A stretch of DNA of 64,000 bases from Corinectria fuckeliana (Eukaryota > Ascomycota > Sordariomycetes > Hypocreales > Nectriaceae): NCBI GenBank assembly GCA_019137255.1, contig WPDH01000255.1:49504-113503 (forward strand), read 5' to 3'. Position 1 is the stretch's first letter. Each line of letters opens with the position of its first letter. Both the position numbers and the translations under genes were made by a program. Below, in pieces: positions 1 through 12,311 of this stretch. The notes under the pieces are model-generated. The model was not told where the DNA came from. It was given only the letters and a program-made list of their open reading frames with translations, and made no database searches.

Positions 1-1099
1 TCCCCCGGAACAGCTAGCCAGTTTCCGTCCACGACGCGAACCTGGTCCTTGCATCCTCGTTGACCGCTTGTAATATGTTAAGTAATGCGTCCCTTTACTA
101 TAAGGCTCGTAGATAATGGTGTATCAGAGGATCTACTCCGTATATATCTCGGAATTCTTCTACGCTTGGCAGCTCCGTAGTGCAATAATTACTCCTGGCG
201 CCTGGTTCCCACATTCCCCACTCACATAGTAGACCTAATCGGGCACCGATTGGAGGATAAAAATCAGGCCATACGAGATCCAGAAGACACCTACTTTTGC
301 AGTAAGTCAGGAGGTGATAGGTATCTATGCTGCATTCTCATAAGAGAGCGTCCATGTCATTGTTTACCGGGAGACTTGGCTAGCAATCGAGGTCTCGGGC
401 TTTCGAGGTACGTTCACGGTCCTGTGTCTGACCTTTCGGAGCCATGCTTTGGCTGTCCTTCGGGATGTGGGGACGCTTTGTTGTTGATGGAGAATTCTAA
501 GCACGGTCAATCAAACCCTGCCTCAATGGCGGCATTTATCCACGTTCGTCTTCGTAAGAGATCTACCCGAGGGGACTACGCAATACTTGCAGTGTCTTAT
601 CTAGCCCAATCTCTTCAAACCGGCCCTAGCTCTCACGCCACCAGCCTACTACGTAGTAGGACTTTGACTGCCATTCCTATCGTTGCCTATTCTGCAACGC
701 GCCGTTGCGGTTTGCCGTGTTGACTCTACGGTTCTTGCAGCATCACATTCCAGTCCCAGGAGCCTACCCTATACCACACCACGTTTTTAATCCTCAGTCA
801 AGTAAGAGTGTACTATGTAGTCTACCCCGCCGACTAGCCTAAGTTACATAGATACGCATTGAACAAGCGAGCCACGGGGAATGTCACTATTTATATAGAT
901 ACACTTCTACCTTCTCAGCAGCTACGTCTACAACACTCCAGCTCTGGACTCGTAGACTACCATGCCTATTGCTACCCCTACGTAGTACTTAGGTAAGCAA
1001 CCATCGGCTTCATGTCAGGGGAGCCAGTTGAGCGTCAGTCGTCAACGTCATCGCCCCCCAGATTTTCAAGATGCTGACTGAGTAGGTAGTTTCGGCAGT
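1..1099. other. no recognisable gene
   Basis: The one longer open frame (about 250-723, plus) lacks a convincing start, has low-complexity composition and resembles no family I know. I see no RNA gene or repeat here. The stretch is probably upstream DNA of the kinase pseudogene. Confidence 0.5.
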
Positions 1100-4000
1100 A
1101 TGTATCTTGGCTTCATGACAACCCTCTCGCCACAACCGGACGGGAGAAACGTGGAGTCTCAACCCATGAACGCTCTGAGCACGATTGATATTACAAACGT
1201 CCTCAACGCAGACTCCCGGCCCACCCTCATCATCGATCTGGACCCCGATGAGGAATTGCCGCAGGGCTTGAGAGCGATTCGTCCCGTCTTTTGTAATACT
1301 TCTCCTCCGGCTACATGAACGCTTGCTCGACGCGGTTTGTGGCAACGAGGGCGGTCATGACGTGACGTTTGACGAGGCAGATGGCGTGTCTCACGATGCT
1401 TTCAAGAGCTGGGTTACTGGAATGACAGCTCAGGATGACCCAAAGGACGTGTTTCCACTCTCCTTTTTGTACAAGGATCTTCTCTGGACCGGCTCCACCG
1501 TCTCTAAACGATGGAGGTTGATCAGCGGCAACCGATCCTGGCGGGCCGACGTACTGCTTCGTGATCTATCGTCAAGCACACTGCACGAGGCGACATGGGA
1601 ATCGCTCAAACGCCGTCGTACCAAGCTCCATACCGCAGAGCCAGAGCCAGAACAGGCTGTCGAGGCGGCTGTCGAGGACGGCACGTCGACAGATACAACA
1701 CCGACTGCATCTTGCAAACACCACCAATCCTCCCGGGCAACCTGGCATCCGCAACTGTCCAAGGGAAGCTCCTCCGAGTTTAGGCGAAGCTCCTCTAGCG
1801 GGTCACTCGCCCTCGGGAGACCTGAAAAGGCCGTTGCTGACTGGACGGCAACCAAGCCGAAAGGAGTATTGTCACCCCATGTCCAGTTTGCACGAAGCGT
1901 CGACTGGGCATCGACACCGCTGGGGCCGATGGAGACGTGGTCGCCGGAACTACGCCAGATCGCAAACCTTTGAATGAACAACACCCATCCGATCACTGTC
2001 TTCCGGGGAAGCGAACTCACCATGATGTAAAACGAGGCCTATGCCGCTGAGATTGCTGACAATAAGCACCCGTCCATGATGGGCACTGGCGTTTCAGGCC
2101 CTTTTGCGGAAATCTGGGATGGGTTGGAGCCGATCTTTGCTCAAGTTGTGCGCACGGGAGTCGCCCACCGCCGCGAACACGAAGACGAAGTTTGCGTTTA
2201 TCAGGACAGGCTTCCTAGAAGAACTGTACCTTTCCTGGACTTTGACCCCCTCTATGGCGGGACTGACCAGATTTTCGGCTTCTACAACGCCCCGTATGAG
2301 AAGACTGAGCTGGTGCTGAGCCAGCGACGGAGCTGTCGCCACTGGGCATGTTTCTCATCAACCCCGAGGGCGTTCTGCGGGAAGCCAACGATCGCTTCTA
2401 CGAGATGACGGGCCACACGAGGGACAGCCAGTCTGAAATGTCGTGGGTTGACTTCATCCTGGAAAGCAGCGTCAAGACCTTGGAAGAGGGTTGGCAACGT
2501 CTGACAACGGAACATCTTCCATGGTCGGGTGAGCTGCGCCTCAAGAAGAAAGCCGAAAGCCCCGTCGATTCGCACAACAAGACCATCGACCACTGGGTCT
2601 TGTTCACGGCGCACGTCGAGCTTTCGTCTGCGGGCTCTTTGAGATCCATCATGGGCTCCATCACCGATATATCGCACCTCAAGTGGGCTCAAGGCATACA
2701 GCGGCGACAACTCGAAGAAGCCGAAGAGACGAGAAGGCAGCAAAATGAGTTCATTGACATTACTTCGCACGAGACGAGGAACTCGCTAAGCGCTATATTG
2801 CAGTGCGCAGACGACATTTCCTCATCGCTGGGTTCTCGTCATAGCAGCGACGCGTCGCCTTCGAAAGCGGTCATAGAGTCTTGCGTGGATGCTGCGCAGA
2901 CGATTGCGCTCTGCGTCTAGCACTAAAAGTTTATTGTGGACGACATTCTGACCATTTCAAAGCTCGACTCCAGCCTACTGCTCATCACTCCCACGGCCTG
3001 CTAGCCCAAAGTCATTCTCCACCGCGTCTTGAGGATGTTTGAGTCCGAGGTGCAGGCTAGGGACATCGAACTGACGCTGGAAATATACCCCGAATTCAAA
3101 GAACTCGGCGTCAACTGGGTGACGATGGACACCAGACGAGTGCTGCAAATTCTCATCAACCTGATGACGAACGCCATCAGATTCACCGCTTCGTCAGACA
3201 CACGCACCATCGCCGTTGTGGTGGCCGTATCTCGGGATCCGCCCGACGACACGGAGATTCCAGGATTCCAATTCGCCTCCTCCAAGTCGGGCATGGGCAA
3301 CATTGTGGCCTCGGAGGACTGGGGCTCCGGAGAGGTGCTTTACTTGCGCTTCAGCGTCCGGGACACAGGCTGTGGGCTATCTGAGGAAGAACGGCAGCTC
3401 CTTTTCCAACGGTTCAAGCAAGCGTCCCCGCGGACCCATGCTCAGTATGGAGGCAGTGGGCTTGGTCTGTTCATCTCCAAGCGCCTGGTAGAGCTGCATG
3501 GTGGAAAGATCGGTGTCGCGAGTGTAGCTGGCCAGGGGAGTAACTTTGGACTCTATATCCAGGCTCGCCGGTCGAATGCACCGGCCCAAGCAAGTTCTCA
3601 ATCACTGCTGATTGAGATCCCTTCAGGTGTGGCATTGCCTGCAGAGCAAACTGCCAGCCCGCTACCCCAACATTCTACGATAGCAGCTGCTTCAACGGCA
3701 CCAGCTGCAGAACAAAGGGCCGCCGAGACAAAGCCAAGCCAGGGATTCAACCCTCGTGACCTGATCATCCACGTGGTAGAAGACAACCTCATCAACCAGA
3801 AGGTCCTTGTCAACCACCTGAGAAAGGCGGGATGCACCGTCAGCGCCACCAACGACGGCATCGAAGCACTGGCATTCCTCAAGCAGACGCACTTCTGCCG
3901 CAAGGATGGCTCCGCTCTGTCAGTTGTCCTCATGGATCTTGAGATGCCCAACATGGACGGCTTGACTTGTGTGCGTGAGATTAGACAGATGCAGAGCGAC

Positions 4001-4267
4001 GCCATTGCCGAGCTCGTACTAGTCATTGCGGTGACGGCCAACGTGAGGGATGAGCAGGTCAAGACGGCTCTGCAAAGCGGGATGGACAGTGTAGTGTCCA
4101 AACCATTCCGAATACCCGATGTACTAAGAAAGGTAGAGACGCTGTTGCGTGACTTGGGGCGACTAGACGGCGCAATAAAAAACACAGAGGTATATAAAGC
4201 TAGAAATGCCCCCCAATGTATTATTTGTGGCCAGGCCGCCATCACGCGGTTGCGCCGCCAAACGTAG
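1100..4267 (+). pseudogene. hybrid histidine kinase pseudogene (PAS-HisKA-HATPase-REC), RIP-damaged
   Basis: This is a relic of a fungal hybrid sensor kinase, which would autophosphorylate on His and relay phosphate to its own receiver domain. From 2348 on, one frame carries a PAS-like region, an H-box with SHETRN (about 2768), an N-box with NLMTNAIRFT (about 3160), G-boxes with DTGCGL (about 3362) and GGSGLGLFISKR (about 3452), and a C-terminal receiver with VEDN, phospho-acceptor DLEMPNMDG (about 3935) and the late Lys in SKPF. That frame is cut by TAG 2918, TAA 2924 and TAG 3002, each explicable as CAG/CAA changed to TAG/TAA. The upstream half (PLGPMETWSPE, RTGFLEE motifs) has TGA 1971, TAA 2028, frameshifts near 1318 and 2340, and a compensating pair between about 2190 and 2245. 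None of the breaks looks like an intron. The kinase class is not resolved. Confidence 0.88.
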
Positions 4268-4627
4268 ACATGACGAAGCACGCATTCAAAGACAAGATGA
4301 TAACCACCATCATCAACCTCCAGGGAAACCTGCCCGGTCTAGGACTCAGTCCCACAAGACTACTAAGCTCTGCGTGAGAGACCCATTTTCCCGAGCATCT
4401 AGACTCAGAAGATGAGGCGATGCTGGGATGGGGCAACGATTGGCACTGAGTCACGAAAACAACTGTCAGGTAGGAGACACAGCTCTAACAGAAAAATGAT
4501 TGGCTCTACGAATGACAAACATCTACTAGAGTATGTGTCTTGTATAAGTCTTCCGTTAGCGGGTGTAGACGTAATAATTATCTGTGCACCTGGGAAACAT
4601 TGCAACTCCAGTGTGTTAAAATCTAGA

Positions 4628-5346
4628 CTACTGTCTATATTCATTTCCTCCAAGTTCTTGATGATTATTCAACCCATCTTGATTCCCCTCATAACCGTTA
4701 CGTTCGATTTTGTGCTGTCTGTAGCGGTCCTTGACTTCGTGGAACGACGCGGTGATGGCGTGTAAGATTCTAGCGTCAATCAGTATAATGTCGGCACCAC
4801 ACACAAAAGGAGGCGTACTTACGCGCTGATAATAGCGAGGATGAACACGCCCCAAGGTAGATTGCAAGAGGAATCTCGGTGATCCCCGATTCTGCCGGAT
4901 CCAGTGACTTGTTGACTCTTGCGTTGGTAGCAGTGGTGCGGACCGACGACGCCTCCATTGGGACGGGTGAGGATGGCCACGGCGATGAACGCGCCCACGA
5001 ACAAGAGGTCCATGACAACCCACAGCCAGCGAAGCCCCGTAGGACCGCCGCCGCGCATGAGGCACATCATGATGGTGGCGACGAGGGTGTACAGGACGGC
5101 GGCAGCAAGGATGCCCTCGACGGCGCCCGAGGCGTGGTTGAGGCCGCGTTCAGTCTTGGCCGAGTTAACGAGGCGGTACACGCGGTATATGCGCGACGAG
5201 AAGATGCCCAAGGCGATTGTGGCCGAGAGAAACTGCAGGACCCGCGTGAAACGCAGCCACCAGCGGTAGAGCGCCGAGTGCCGGAGTCGCTCAGGGACGC
5301 ATCGAGTGAGAAGCCCGGTAGCTGCTGGCTGATCAGTTCTTGCCAT
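4628..5346 (-). CDS. MARVEL-like four-helix membrane protein
   Basis: Two exons, 5346-4823 and 4769-4628, encode 221 residues. The intron (4822-4770) has a GTAAGT donor and CTAG acceptor, and splicing restores a smooth helix (FILAIISA joined to ILHAITASFHEVKD). Four hydrophobic segments are visible: about residues 30-55, 75-97, 103-125 and 155-178. This is the layout of fungal MARVEL-domain proteins, which sit in the plasma membrane or vesicle membranes; function is usually unknown. The cytosolic tail is polar and ends in GGNEYRQ. The gene converges on the kinase pseudogene. Family assignment rests on topology and general resemblance, not on a diagnostic motif. Confidence 0.75.
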
Positions 5347-6600
5347 GATTTGTTATCTGAGGGATGTTATGGGCGCTGAACAGCAAGAATCGAGCATGAA
5401 TGGTTTGAAGTAAGGAGAGAGCGTCTCATGCTGGAAAAGCAGGTTAGGCGTGGGCTTTCTATACCCAGTTGGAGGAGGCGTTTCACATGACGTCCTTGTA
5501 GTTGAACCGCCATCGAAGAAATGCTCCCAAGCGGTTCTTCCCTGTTTTTTTAGTCGACTTTCAAAGACTAGATGCGTCTGGTCTTACCTTACAAGGCGTA
5601 GCTACGTAATCCTCGTCATGGACTTTTTCGTCGAGGGCCCGGCTGGCGATTGGTCCATGGACATGTGAGGGAGTCGACTAGGCCCGAGGCGGGGGAGAGT
5701 CGCACGTACTCGATCGATACTATAGACTACCGCATTGCTGTGAACTGTTCATTTATAAAGTTTACATTGCTAACTAGATGCAGACTTGGACATGGATACA
5801 AGCTTTTATTGCAGGCAGTTGGGAATGTTGATAGTGTGCACGAGAATAATCGGAATTCCCCACCCCGACGTTACCATAAATGCTGTCTAGAGAAGCATCT
5901 AGCATCTACAGAGCGAGGCCAAGTCGGTGAAAGATAGACACATGCGCAGTCCATAATCCAACCTTCCCCACGGAAGCGTAACCTCAAACTCACCGTTAGC
6001 CACGTTGACACTCTGATTTCTGAAATTTCCTTACAGTGGCATCTAATCTCTTAATCTTTGCGATTTCCCCCAGCATACCATCTACTTTCCCGTCAACCAG
6101 CTAAGGTGCTCGGTATGTTTCAGAGTCCACTTGTGCCGACGCTTGAAGGAATTCGGTCATCTCTTTTACCTACTTCGCCTGTATCGCTGCTACCACTCCT
6201 TTATAGTTGATGTCCCGATTGGCCGTTCTCAATCCCTGGGCACCACACTGTAGACTATCTCTTCGATTGGCCGAACCCCTGCAGGTCTACGCAACTCATC
6301 GCCATTGCCAAGAAACAAAACCAACCCGACTGCCTCTTTGAGAAGGAGAGAGAACTTGTGTTATCGCGACCAGGGTATTGCCACCTACTTAAAGGTACCT
6401 TGATAGGTAGGTGTGAAGCCACCGCGTTGCTACCACCTACCTAAAGGCAATTAGATGTATACAAAAAGGCCACCAACCAAAGCCCAGGCCGTAGGTTGTT
6501 ACCGCGCAATGCCACGATATATAATGGGGCGCCCATCACCAATTAAGCATATCTATATGCTTCGTCTCGGCAGCCCTTTATATCCGTCTACTTCTTAGTC
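5347..6600. promoter_or_regulatory. divergent promoter region of MARVEL-like and M28 genes
   Basis: No gene is supported in this gap. Just upstream of the peptidase lies a TATA box (TATATAA, 6518-6524, 77 bases before the ATG). A 15-base motif CCACCTACYTAAAGG occurs twice (6381-6395 and 6433-6447), with a partial inverted copy of its core (TAGGTAGGTG) between them near 6404. These may be regulator sites or just the ACCTACCT motif common in fungal intergenic DNA. Confidence 0.45.
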
Positions 6601-7959
6601 ATGGTCAACCCTGGGACGCTCGCGCTCCTCTTGAGCGCCGGCTATGCTGTCGCTGGTGTCATCGAGTCGCATCCTGGCTCTATACCGACTAAGCGAGATG
6701 TTCTCAAGGCTCGCGACAAGGGCCTGCGCCTGGTCAAGACGAGTGAGGACGACTCGGGTATCTGGCTGACGGAGCAGGAGAAGTTCGACACGTTGATCTC
6801 CAAGAGAATCGGCTTTGTGGATATTACTGATACCCTTGTAAGGCTCACATCCAGTTCGACCTCCCCATGTATATGTCTGATAGTCACTCTAGGAGCTCGA
6901 GAACTTGCACCTCAACAGCTTAGGTGGCGACTCGGTCACGGTGCAAGCCATCCCCTCCGCCCCCTCGCACCAGTCCGAAGCAGACCCCTTGATCGCACAG
7001 GCTAGCCTCGCCAATCTCAGGACCTGGGCCAACGCCATGGCGGACTTCTACAACCGCTACTATCGAGGATCGTACGCCTCCTCTAGCGCGACTTGGATGT
7101 ACGAGACTGTCGTCAACGTCAGCCAGTCGAACCCGGATATTGCGGTCACGCGCTACACACACAGCTACAACCAGCCCAGTGTCATTGCCAAGATCCCGGG
7201 GTCCTCCAGTGCTGTGGTGATTGTCAGTGCTCACTACGACAGCGTTGGCAGTTCGACGAGCGGACGCGCACCCGGGGCTGACGACAATGCTTCCGTAGGC
7301 TAAATCTTTCTAGCACCTTCGCTTTCTCTAGCTGACACGCCTCAGGGAGTAGTCGTCATCCTCGAAGCCCTGCGGATCCTCGCTGATGCAGGGTACTCGC
7401 CGCAAAACACGCTGGAGTTCCACTTCTACAGCGGTGAAGAAGGCGGCCTGCTCGGCAGCCGGGACGTTATGCAGTCCTATGCTACGTCTGGAGTCAACGT
7501 GCTCGCTGTTGTGAACCAGGACATGGCAGGGTATTCGCCGAACAATGTGATTGCCGTGTATACGGACTATGTCGACACGGCATTGACGGACTTTGTGATG
7601 AAGCTGGTTCCTGTTTATAGTGACCTGCCGCTCTCTACTGATGAGTGTGGATATGGATGCAGCGATCAGTGAGTCTTGTTCCTATCCTTTGTTTATAACA
7701 AACCGCGGCTAATCATTGGGGCACAGTGCATCCGCAAACTCGGCCGGCTTCCCTGCTGCCTATGTGTGTGATGAGAACATGGCAGACTCCAGCCCGTATA
7801 TCCACTCGTCTCAGGATACTATTTCTACGCTAAGCTTTGAGCATATTCTTCAGCATGTCAAGGTAAGAACTGCCGCCTCGTGTTGGCCTGCGAATAAGGA
7901 AGCGAGCTGACATGTCTTAGTTCACTGTTGGTTTCTTGGTTGAGGGCTCGTATTTCTAG
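6601..7959 (+). CDS. secreted M28 zinc aminopeptidase (leucine aminopeptidase-like)
   Basis: Five exons (6601-6837, 6893-7294, 7346-7668, 7727-7862, 7921-7959) encode 378 residues; all junctions are GT-AG and phase-consistent. The N-terminus (MVNPGTLALLLSAGYAVAG) is a signal peptide, followed by a propeptide-like stretch. M28 di-zinc landmarks are in order: SAHYDS (His ligand), GADDNAS (bridging Asp), SGEEGGLLGS (catalytic Glu and ligand Glu), NQDMAGY (Asp) and SSPYIHSSQD (final His). The family removes N-terminal residues, often Leu, from extracellular peptides for nitrogen supply. Length matches secreted fungal Lap-type enzymes. The last exon is only 13 codons. A TATA box lies upstream. Intact by all visible criteria. 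Confidence 0.93.
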
Positions 7960-8412
7960 TGTTTTTATGCCTACTGTTTGATGCCATAGTACCTTCGTTA
8001 GCTCTTCTCAAAAGTAGTGATTAGGAATATTGTGTAACTTGCCTAGTTGGATGGCTATTAAAGACAAGATCAACTTCGATTACCGATTAACGATCACACA
8101 GGGACGTAGACAGCCCGCTCCAATCATGACACTATTCCGGTATCGGTCCGATTACAGCAGCAAGGAAAGATAAGAGGTGGTGCGATCTACAACCCGCAAG
8201 CCCCCCTTGGTTCGACCGATATCAGTTTCCCCGGCGTGTTCCCCGCACTTACTGTGACCGTAACGTCGCACCAGATAGACGATAGGCAAAGATCGGGAAT
8301 CAGAACATTCCCCGAAACAGAGCGGACAAAGATAGAGAACATACGAATAAAAGGAAGCAGCACCATCAATCTAGACCATGTCGCCAGAGGTCTATCACTA
8401 AGAACAGGGAGA
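7960..8412. other. intergenic: peptidase 3' region and permease promoter
   Basis: No gene is visible. The open frame of the permease extends upstream without a stop to about 8236, but the first plausible initiation codons are the paired ATGs at 8413 and 8416. Confidence 0.5.
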
Positions 8413-10082
8413 ATGATGTCTCAAAGCCGGTCGAGGCAGCAATTCGAGGCCCAGCCGCAGGAGCTTTCCCATCATGCCGACAGTGACATGGCCAAGCGCG
8501 TCCTAAGGAAGATTGACCGACATATCATCCCTGTGCTGTTCGTCACATACATGCTCAACTTCATGGACAAGACTATCTTGTCCAGCGCTTCGGTCTTTGG
8601 CTTACGGGAAGACACGGTGAGTTACCCGTTCCGCACGCACCAAGGCCTTCCTCTAAGCCTCTGCGGGATTTCAGAACCTCCAAGGCGAAGACTACAGCTG
8701 GGTCTCCAGCATCTTCTACTTCGGCTACTTCGCCTGGACATATCCAACCTCGCTGCTCATCGCCCGGCTCCCGGTGGCCTCGTATATGACGGCAAACACC
8801 GTCTTTTGGGGCGCCGCCGTCGCCGTCACGGCGGCCTGCTCCAACTACGGCGGCCTGTTGACTGTGCGGTTCCTGCTCGGTATGGCTGAGGCTACCATCA
8901 CGCCTACCTTTATGTTCCTCACGTCGACGTGGTACACGCGCGATGAGATGCCCACTAGAACAGGTATATGGTTTGCCGGAAACTCCATCGGCGGCATGGT
9001 TGCTAGCCTTTTGGCGTTTGGCGTGGGACACATTGACGATAGCGTCGGCGCCTGGAGGTGGATGTATATCATCCTCGGCGGCCTTACTTTCCTGTGGACC
9101 TTTGCCATCTGGTACTTTCTCCCCAACACCATTTCCTCGGCGCGTTTTCTCTCGCCAGCGGAGAGGCAGTTTGCTGGCGACCGCGTGGTCATTGCTGGCA
9201 CCGGCCGCACGGAAGAGTCGCATTGGCGATGGGACCAGTTCAAAGTAAGCCCTGATCTTCATAATACCGTACAGTCTACCCTGTGAGCTAGTGTTAACTG
9301 AGATCTAGGAAGCCCTGGTTGATCCCAAAACGTGGCTGGTCTTTAGCATCGAGCTTCTCCAAAGCATCCCCAACAGCGGCACCCAGAACTTTGCAAACAT
9401 CGTCATCAAATCATTCGACTTCACCAGTCTGCAGTCGACGCTCATCAACGTTCCGTACTCGATCCTCGCTGCGCTGGTCATCTTTGGCACAGGATGGCTC
9501 GCCGGCCGATTCCCCAAGATGAACTGCATCCTTGTGGCTTGTGTGGTACTCCCCTGCATCATCGGCTCTGCCGTCATCTACTCTCGCGACCACGTACCCG
9601 CTCGCGGCGTCCACTTGTTCGCCTACTTCCTCCTCTGCACCGGCCCGGCCGTCATGCCTCTGGTTCTGTCACTCGTGCAAGCGAACTGCCGTGGCGTGAC
9701 CAAGAAGATGACTACGTCGGCGCTGCTCTTCATCGCCTACTGCGCGGGCAACATTGCGGGCCCCCATTTCTTCAAGGCGTCCGAGGAGCCCACGTACAAG
9801 ACGGCTTTCAAAACCATCATCATATGCTACGCCCTGGTTGCTGTTCTGGCCATGGTCCTGCGTGCCTACTTGCAGTGGATGAACTACAAGCGCACCAAGG
9901 AAGAAGGCTTTGTGGGCTCTGGTAGTAGCTCTGGTGCTGTTGGCGGAGGCAAGGTAGATCCTGACGATGCTAGACTTGGCCGGGCTGATCTTGGTGATGC
10001 GGTTGACCGAGTTCAGTTGCGACCGGAGGATTACGAAGATGTTACAGACTGGAATATGACAGGCTTTAGATACCGCCTGTAA
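8413..10082 (+). CDS. MFS anion:cation symporter, Dal5/allantoate permease type
   Basis: Three exons (8413-8616, 8675-9244, 9309-10082) give 515 residues. The proton-coupled transporter would sit in the plasma membrane and import an organic anion such as allantoate, a ureide, a vitamin or a small carboxylate; the substrate cannot be read from sequence. Family marks are IDRHIIPVL before helix 1, the motif around LNFMDKTILSSASVFGL, and the conserved block RFLLGMAEA followed by TSTWYTRDEMPTRTGIWF in helices 4-5. About twelve hydrophobic segments are present, with a polar Gly/Ser-rich C-terminal tail. Intron donors are GTGAGT and GTAAGC. It lies 0.45 kb after the aminopeptidase on the same strand, consistent with nitrogen scavenging, though co-regulation is inference. 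Confidence 0.9.
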
Positions 10083-10180
10083 TGCCTCCCTTCACCTGGG
10101 CTGTCACACATGTTGAAATCAGAAATGTAGACAGTTAGATAGGCTCCCTTTGTCCTATATAAAGGAACGCACCGGCGTTA

Positions 10181-10210
10181 AACAACACAACAACAACAAC
10201 AACAACAACA
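10181..10210 (+). repeat. (CAA)n microsatellite
   Basis: A run of CAA/ACA units lies about 100 bases after the permease stop. It lies within the interval between two copies of a 15-base direct repeat, ACATGTTGAAATCAG (10108-10122 and 10208-10222), spaced exactly 100 bases apart. Confidence 0.9.
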
Positions 10211-10222
10211 TGTTGAAATCAG

Positions 10223-12311
10223 TGTCTTTCGGTGCCCGGTAAATGAGCTGTCTTTCGCTGCAGAATCCTCTACACCACTAGACGAGTCGTCCATCTATGA
10301 CACGGTATTCAGGAGCGCAGTCTCTTCACAAATAAAGGACCGACATGATTCCAGGAGTACCTTGTCGGGTTTGGGGCTGTTATCAAAACCATGCAAAGCA
10401 TCTGGAAACCATGCTTTGGTGCTTACATCTCGGGTTGCTGAATCATGCTGAATGTCAAAGGTCTGCGCTGCTCTAGCCTACTCTAACCTCTGGTATTGAC
10501 CGAATATCTAGTCGAAAGAGACGTGTTGAGATCTGCTGGAATAGAATCGAGCATCTTTCGGAAATGGCCCACGGAGACTGTTACGTACACCCGCTACAAG
10601 TACAGTGACTCAAACCCAGTAGAAGAACTCACCCCTCGCACCAAGCAAATCATGGCGTACCGCGTGAGGTCATCAAGATTATCAAGATTTAGCTAATTGT
10701 CGTAGTCCAAACCTAACGCAAGGTTCCACCAGAAGTCGTCGTACGAGTAACCGGATGCGGATACCTTGATATCTCCCTCGACACGCCACTGCTCCAGAAG
10801 CTTGGAGAGTCTACAGTGGTCGCCCTTGTGTTCATCAAACTCTTCGACAAAGTAACGCCACATTGGGTTTGAGAATTTAGTTTCCACAAGTGAAATAAGC
10901 AACCATCAGCCCCTTCCGATCTCTATTTGCCCGGGTAGCGGTAAACATTTACCTGAGTGCCCCTCTGAGATGTTTCATTCGCTATGTGTCCGGATCTAGT
11001 TATAACCGAAATTTTACAAAATGCCATCGAGCCAGCCAACAAATACAGGACTCCCTTATTTCCTTGTTTGATTCTCTTCTTACTCGGCATCTCCTTGTAA
11101 AGGGAGCTGTTGTTCGACCTAAATCATCATTACTCCGAACTCCATCACCGCCGCTAGCCTTAGAGAGCTCTGGATCAGCTTATTCTTGACTTGATATTTT
11201 CCGGACAAAGATTCTGATTATCGATACTAATTCGGTTTCTTTAGACCTCTTGGACACTGAAAATGAGTAGCTACTAATGCCGCCCATTTCTGTTGAGAAT
11301 CGGCCTCAGAACTGTTTAGAAACCATTAGCCAGTGGATTTACACTTGTTTTATCGTGGTGCTAAGGTGAATGTCGCCGCATCACTGGTGGGTATTTCAGT
11401 AAGTTGCTGGCATCTTGTTACGACGGGGCCCTCGATGCTGAGCTAGTATGAGGCGCATTTAGAAGCATCAGGTCCTTATATAACAGCCAATGTTTACAAT
11501 TGGGAAAAGATAACGTCTCAACTTTTACGGCTGAGCTATATAGCTAATAAAACGACCTAATTACTGTTTCCTGCTCACGGGACAGAAGACTCCAATCGAC
11601 GGGCAGAAACAATGTTACATACAAAACAGCTCCATGTAAGATGAGGATATAGTATGTTTCAGGGGGAAATAGCAGTATATAGGGCTTGTTCAAGAAAACC
11701 CGGAGGATACGAGTTGCTGTTTATACCCCGAATACAACTATCAAAGTACAAAAAGCATCTTGTCTGATTGGGATATTGGGGAAATTGCAAGGACTGGGCA
11801 TACAAGGTGCATCTGCATATATAATTAGAGCCGCATAAGAAAGAATCACAGGCCTCTCAGTGAGTAGCGACGCCCCCGGCTTTCGCTGCTAAACGAGATT
11901 GAGACTAAGCTAACACCAGAATATCCATTCTAACGCAGTTCGCGATAGGCTCCAATCCAAGACATGTTGCCGGCTTCCTTCGAACCCAGTTTCTCGTCAA
12001 TACAAGGGCTTTTCCTCAAAGAACTACCTACTTACTGTGCTCAATTGCCGCCTCATTGCCAAAACCCTGGCCCAACCCATGCATCTACCAGCCACTCACC
12101 GCGCTTCTATGGCAGCCCCCCCATGTCTGCAGCCAAGAACTGTTTCAGCCAGTGGCTTTGCCTTGTAGATTAAGCTATACGGATGCAAAAAGACACCGGG
12201 TTCTCATTTACCCCGCTCATGTGACATGTTGCAAGCTGATGCGTATCCCGGTTCATCTCCTCTTCCGCATTCCGCGGGTTTTTCTTTTCTTTCAAGGCTA
12301 CCAGGCTCAAA
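10223..12311. other. long intergenic stretch with one weak ORF
   Basis: I see no supported gene over about 2 kb. A 69-residue minus-strand frame (10693-10902) has protein-like composition and ends in FWWNLALGLDYDN. It could be the last exon of a decayed gene, but no acceptor or upstream exon is clear. Composition falls toward AT-rich from about 11.2 to 11.9 kb. Confidence 0.35.

Noticed and set aside
250..723. 157-codon open frame at the window start
   Set aside because: No ATG-led start, no recognisable motif and Ser/Cys/Arg-rich text typical of chance frames.
1430..2023. 197-codon minus-strand frame
   Set aside because: Antisense shadow of the histidine kinase pseudogene.
3598..4281. 227-codon minus-strand frame
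   Set aside because: Antisense to the receiver-domain region.
8573..9262. 229-codon minus-strand frame
   Set aside because: Antisense shadow of the Dal5-like permease exon 2.
10693..10902. 69-codon minus-strand frame ending FWWNLALGLDYDN
   Set aside because: Looks protein-like but has no upstream exon or acceptor; kept only as a note.
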